DNA from: Candidatus Gastranaerophilales bacterium
GTDB lineage: Bacteria > Cyanobacteriota > Vampirovibrionia > Gastranaerophilales > Gastranaerophilaceae
Assembly: GCA_947625495.1 (NCBI GenBank)
Contig: CANQOQ010000001.1
Coordinates: 124,001-188,000, forward strand
Length of the DNA stretch: 64,000 nt
Direction: 5' to 3'
Below the pieces are notes generated by a model. That model saw only the letters and a list, made by a program, of their open reading frames with translations, ran no database searches and was not told where the DNA came from. Below are positions 61,997 through 64,000 of this stretch, one piece after another (the stretch's first letter is position 1; each line of letters begins with the position of its first letter). The position numbers and the translations under genes are program-made.

Positions 61997-62767
61997 TTAA
62001 TTTGATTCACAATTAGACCACTCATGAACGATTCCCTGTTCTAAACAAAACCTGCAGGCATCGAACGGTTTTTTTAATTTATTTAATTGTTCAACAATCT
62101 CTTCCCCGTCTAATTTATAAAAATCTACTTCGGGCGGCAAATCCATATTTGTTCCGTATTTCTTATTATAATAATATCTGTAACAATTCTGGCACGGATA
62201 TAATTTTGACCGCCAGAGATTTACGGCATATTTACTTCCGCATATTGTCCAGGATTTTCTTATATCCGAATCACCTTTAGGATTAACCGATTCATAAAAT
62301 TTCTTTGCTAACTTTACATTCCCGACCTGCATATTATGATCATCAATTAAATCAAGAAGTTCACTAAACTTATTTCCTAAAATCGGATATTTAGTTAAAT
62401 CTATTATTATTTTATTTTCCTTCAATGTATTCCAAAAGTCCTCTTTCATCTTAGGAAGTAAAATACCATTTGTAACTACGGATATAACAGCCTCAGGGAA
62501 TGCATTTCTTGCAGCTTTAAGATATAAATTTATATCAGGATTTAAAAGAGGCTCTCCTCCCATTATTCTTATTCTCTTTATATATATTTTTTTTGATAAA
62601 ATATCAAAATCTTTTTTAAATTGTTCTAAGTCAATAAATATTTCTTCATCAATTAAATTGCAAAAATGGGAACAATGGTTGCATTTTAAATTGCAATGGT
62701 CTGTAATATGTACTTCCACATAACTTATAAAAGGTTTTAAACTCTTTTTAAATAAACAATTAAACAT
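61997..62767 (-). CDS. Radical SAM protein with C-terminal Cys cluster (paralogue 3)
   Basis: 256 aa. TDHCNLKCNHCSHFC (CxxxCxxC), IMGGEPLLNPD, VVTNGILLPKM, then KLYPCQNCYRYYY and DACRFCLEQG. Very similar in order to the protein at 46802 (shared CNLKC, SHF, GGEPLL, CRFC). It lies 18 nt after a DegT-type aminotransferase, suggesting it helps to build or modify an amino sugar or related small molecule, which is inference. Confidence 0.87.
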   Translation of the reverse strand: MFNCLFKKSLKPFISYVEVHITDHCNLKCNHCSHFCNLIDEEIFIDLEQFKKDFDILSKKIYIKRIRIMGGEPLLNPDINLYLKAARNAFPEAVISVVTNGILLPKMKEDFWNTLKENKIIIDLTKYPILGNKFSELLDLIDDHNMQVGNVKLAKKFYESVNPKGDSDIRKSWTICGSKYAVNLWRSKLYPCQNCYRYYYNKKYGTNMDLPPEVDFYKLDGEEIVEQLNKLKKPFDACRFCLEQGIVHEWSNCESN

Positions 62768-62785
62768 AACAAAAATTATAAATCA

Positions 62786-63955
62786 CTATAAATATTTTGT
62801 CACAACTTTTTTTATTATTTGCGCAGCCGCTCTGATTGTCTTTTTATCTGCTAACAGTAAAGTATGAGGGAATGTAATAATTTCATCCGAGATTTTCTTA
62901 GCACCGGTGTCATCTTTTTTTATATATAAATTTTTATCGACATTCCATAAAATATAATTGTAAACAAGCGCTCCATAACCGTTTTGAGCAGGAAGTCCCT
63001 CTTCATTTAAATCGTGAATTAAATTATGAACACTAACGGGCTGTTTTAATTTACCAATATCTACCGTAAAAGCGAAATTATAAAAACTTCTGCGCTCTGT
63101 TCCGTTTGAGGCTTTTTGAGGTTTTATAACTTCAATATCTTTAAGTAAATTTTCAAGATATACTGCATTTTGTTCCCGTTTTATGGTTTCCTTTAACAAG
63201 TAATCACATTGATTTGATAATATAGCAGCCTGAAATTCATTTATATTACATTTGTTATAAGGCATAATATAGTCTTTTTCATGGGATTTCGAATATATCG
63301 AGCAGCCTATATGGATAAATCTGTCAATTTTTTTCGCTATATCATAATTATTTGTAATACAAATACCGCCCTCGCCGGATGTAAGCAGTTTAGACTGCTG
63401 AAAGCTAAAGGCACCGATATCTGCAATAGTGCCTGCAGGTTTATTTTTATATATTGCACCATGCGCATGAGCACAATCTTCTATAACTTTAAGATTATAT
63501 TTTTGAGCTATTTCAATAATACTTTCCATATCAGCCATTGAAGAATATAAATGTACGGGAATAATACACTTAGTTTTATCGGTTATAGCTTCTTCAATTT
63601 TTTCCGGTGAAATACAATAAGTATCAGGGTCTACATCAACAAAAACAGGGACAGCCCCGATTTTTGCCACACAAGTTGCGGTAGAAATCCAAGTATATGC
63701 GGGAACTATAACTTCATCACCTGATTTTATTCCAAGCGCATATAATGCCGCTTCCAATGCCATTGTTCCGCTGACAGTAACAGATGCGTACTTTGCATTG
63801 TGTATATCTAAGAACTTTTTTATAAATTTTATTTCATACCTGCCCCACCAAGACCAATATTGACTCAAATACGCCTTTATTAATAAAGGAATAACTTCAA
63901 AACGGATTATAGGCCAAACGGGTATTTTTAATCTTTTATTTTTTTTCAATTTCAT
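62786..63955 (-). CDS. DegT/DnrJ/EryC1/StrS aminotransferase
   Basis: PLP-dependent sugar aminotransferase, 389 aa. The PLP Lys lies in FSFQQSKLLTSGEGG; GTMALEAALYALGIKSGDEVIVPAYTW, PVFVDVDPDTYCI and VIEDCAHAHGA are family motifs. The QQSKLLTSGEGG variant is seen in enzymes related to amino-hydroxybenzoate and scyllo-inosose aminotransferases. AAAGGA abuts the ATG, too close; TTG two codons later would be spaced 6 nt, so the start is uncertain. Paired with the radical SAM gene. Confidence 0.9.
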   Translation of the reverse strand: MKLKKNKRLKIPVWPIIRFEVIPLLIKAYLSQYWSWWGRYEIKFIKKFLDIHNAKYASVTVSGTMALEAALYALGIKSGDEVIVPAYTWISTATCVAKIGAVPVFVDVDPDTYCISPEKIEEAITDKTKCIIPVHLYSSMADMESIIEIAQKYNLKVIEDCAHAHGAIYKNKPAGTIADIGAFSFQQSKLLTSGEGGICITNNYDIAKKIDRFIHIGCSIYSKSHEKDYIMPYNKCNINEFQAAILSNQCDYLLKETIKREQNAVYLENLLKDIEVIKPQKASNGTERRSFYNFAFTVDIGKLKQPVSVHNLIHDLNEEGLPAQNGYGALVYNYILWNVDKNLYIKKDDTGAKKISDEIITFPHTLLLADKKTIRAAAQIIKKVVTKYL

Positions 63956-63969
63956 TCCTTTATTATAAC

Positions 63970-63994
63970 AAAAAAAAGACCGAAAAATTCGGTC
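63970..63994 (-). terminator. Terminator of a gene beyond the right edge
   Basis: Seven-bp stem GACCGAA/TTCGGTC (63978-63984, 63988-63994), followed on the minus strand by a run of T. It ends a transcript entering from the right, so the aminotransferase starts a new unit. Confidence 0.85.
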
Positions 63995-64000
63995 AAACAG

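Overview
The window is AT-rich bacterial chromosome with an outer membrane. Lipid A genes (fabZ start, lpxC, lpxD), ADP-heptose and heptosyltransferase genes and a type V autotransporter indicate a diderm cell. A DUF512-type radical SAM protein of the kind widespread in Cyanobacteria, flagellar export genes fliOPQR, an ADP-forming acetate-CoA ligase, a fused class I fumarase and several lineage-type small proteins together suggest a fermentative, gut-type member of the non-photosynthetic cyanobacterial sister group (Vampirovibrionia/Gastranaerophilales). That assignment is inference from gene content; there is no rRNA in the window.

Layout. 1-7.3 kb (minus): fabZ-lpxC-lpxD, rfaE2, a parvulin lipoprotein and mfd. 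7.4-18.9 kb (mostly plus): a coiled-coil secreted protein with comEC, small lineage proteins, an NfnA-like flavoprotein with a Cys-rich partner, an HtrA-like protease, a GlcD-like oxidase with cutA and an HExxH protein, and a GH38 mannosidase. 18.9-22.3 kb: fabF, wecB, trpS.

22.4-31.1 kb is an accessory region hung on a tRNA-Pro(TGG) gene. The last ~20 bases of the tRNA recur almost exactly at 25181 and 31101, and in decayed form near 29816, so the region reads as two or three tandem modules. Cargo: an RGS-repeat protein, two PD-(D/E)XK nucleases of the PDDEXK_4 type (one translationally overlapped by a WYL regulator), a C-terminal-only DnaB-like ATPase, a dead XRE repressor with its operators, two orphan proteins and a DUF362 protein. 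No integrase is visible. Just upstream of the tRNA are two truncated tRNA-Pro copies, each interrupted by a 40-bp hairpin whose stem shows a compensatory base change.

31.1-44.2 kb (mostly minus): accC-accB, a GAF-GGDEF-HD-GYP signalling protein with an LPS heptosyltransferase, the flagellar export set fliM/N-like-fliO-P-Q-R, an orphan DNA methyltransferase with a small partner, and an ADP-forming acetate-CoA ligase. 44.2-64 kb: five radical SAM proteins, three of them related and sharing a C-terminal CxxC cluster; rnhB-rbgA-rplS; fumarase; rsmE-cca-ssb; a four-carbon acid sugar kinase with a PdxA-like dehydrogenase; a Pmp-like autotransporter; rarA; and a DegT-type sugar aminotransferase.

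The genes link in places. Lipid A, heptose, WecB and DegT genes point to cell-surface glycan assembly. The tRNA-Pro gene lacks an encoded CCA, which the CCA-adding enzyme at 52.8 kb would supply. The most interesting part is the tRNA-Pro region: its modular attachment repeats, its hairpin-interrupted tRNA copies, and a nuclease-WYL pair that looks like an uncharacterised defence or conflict cassette.
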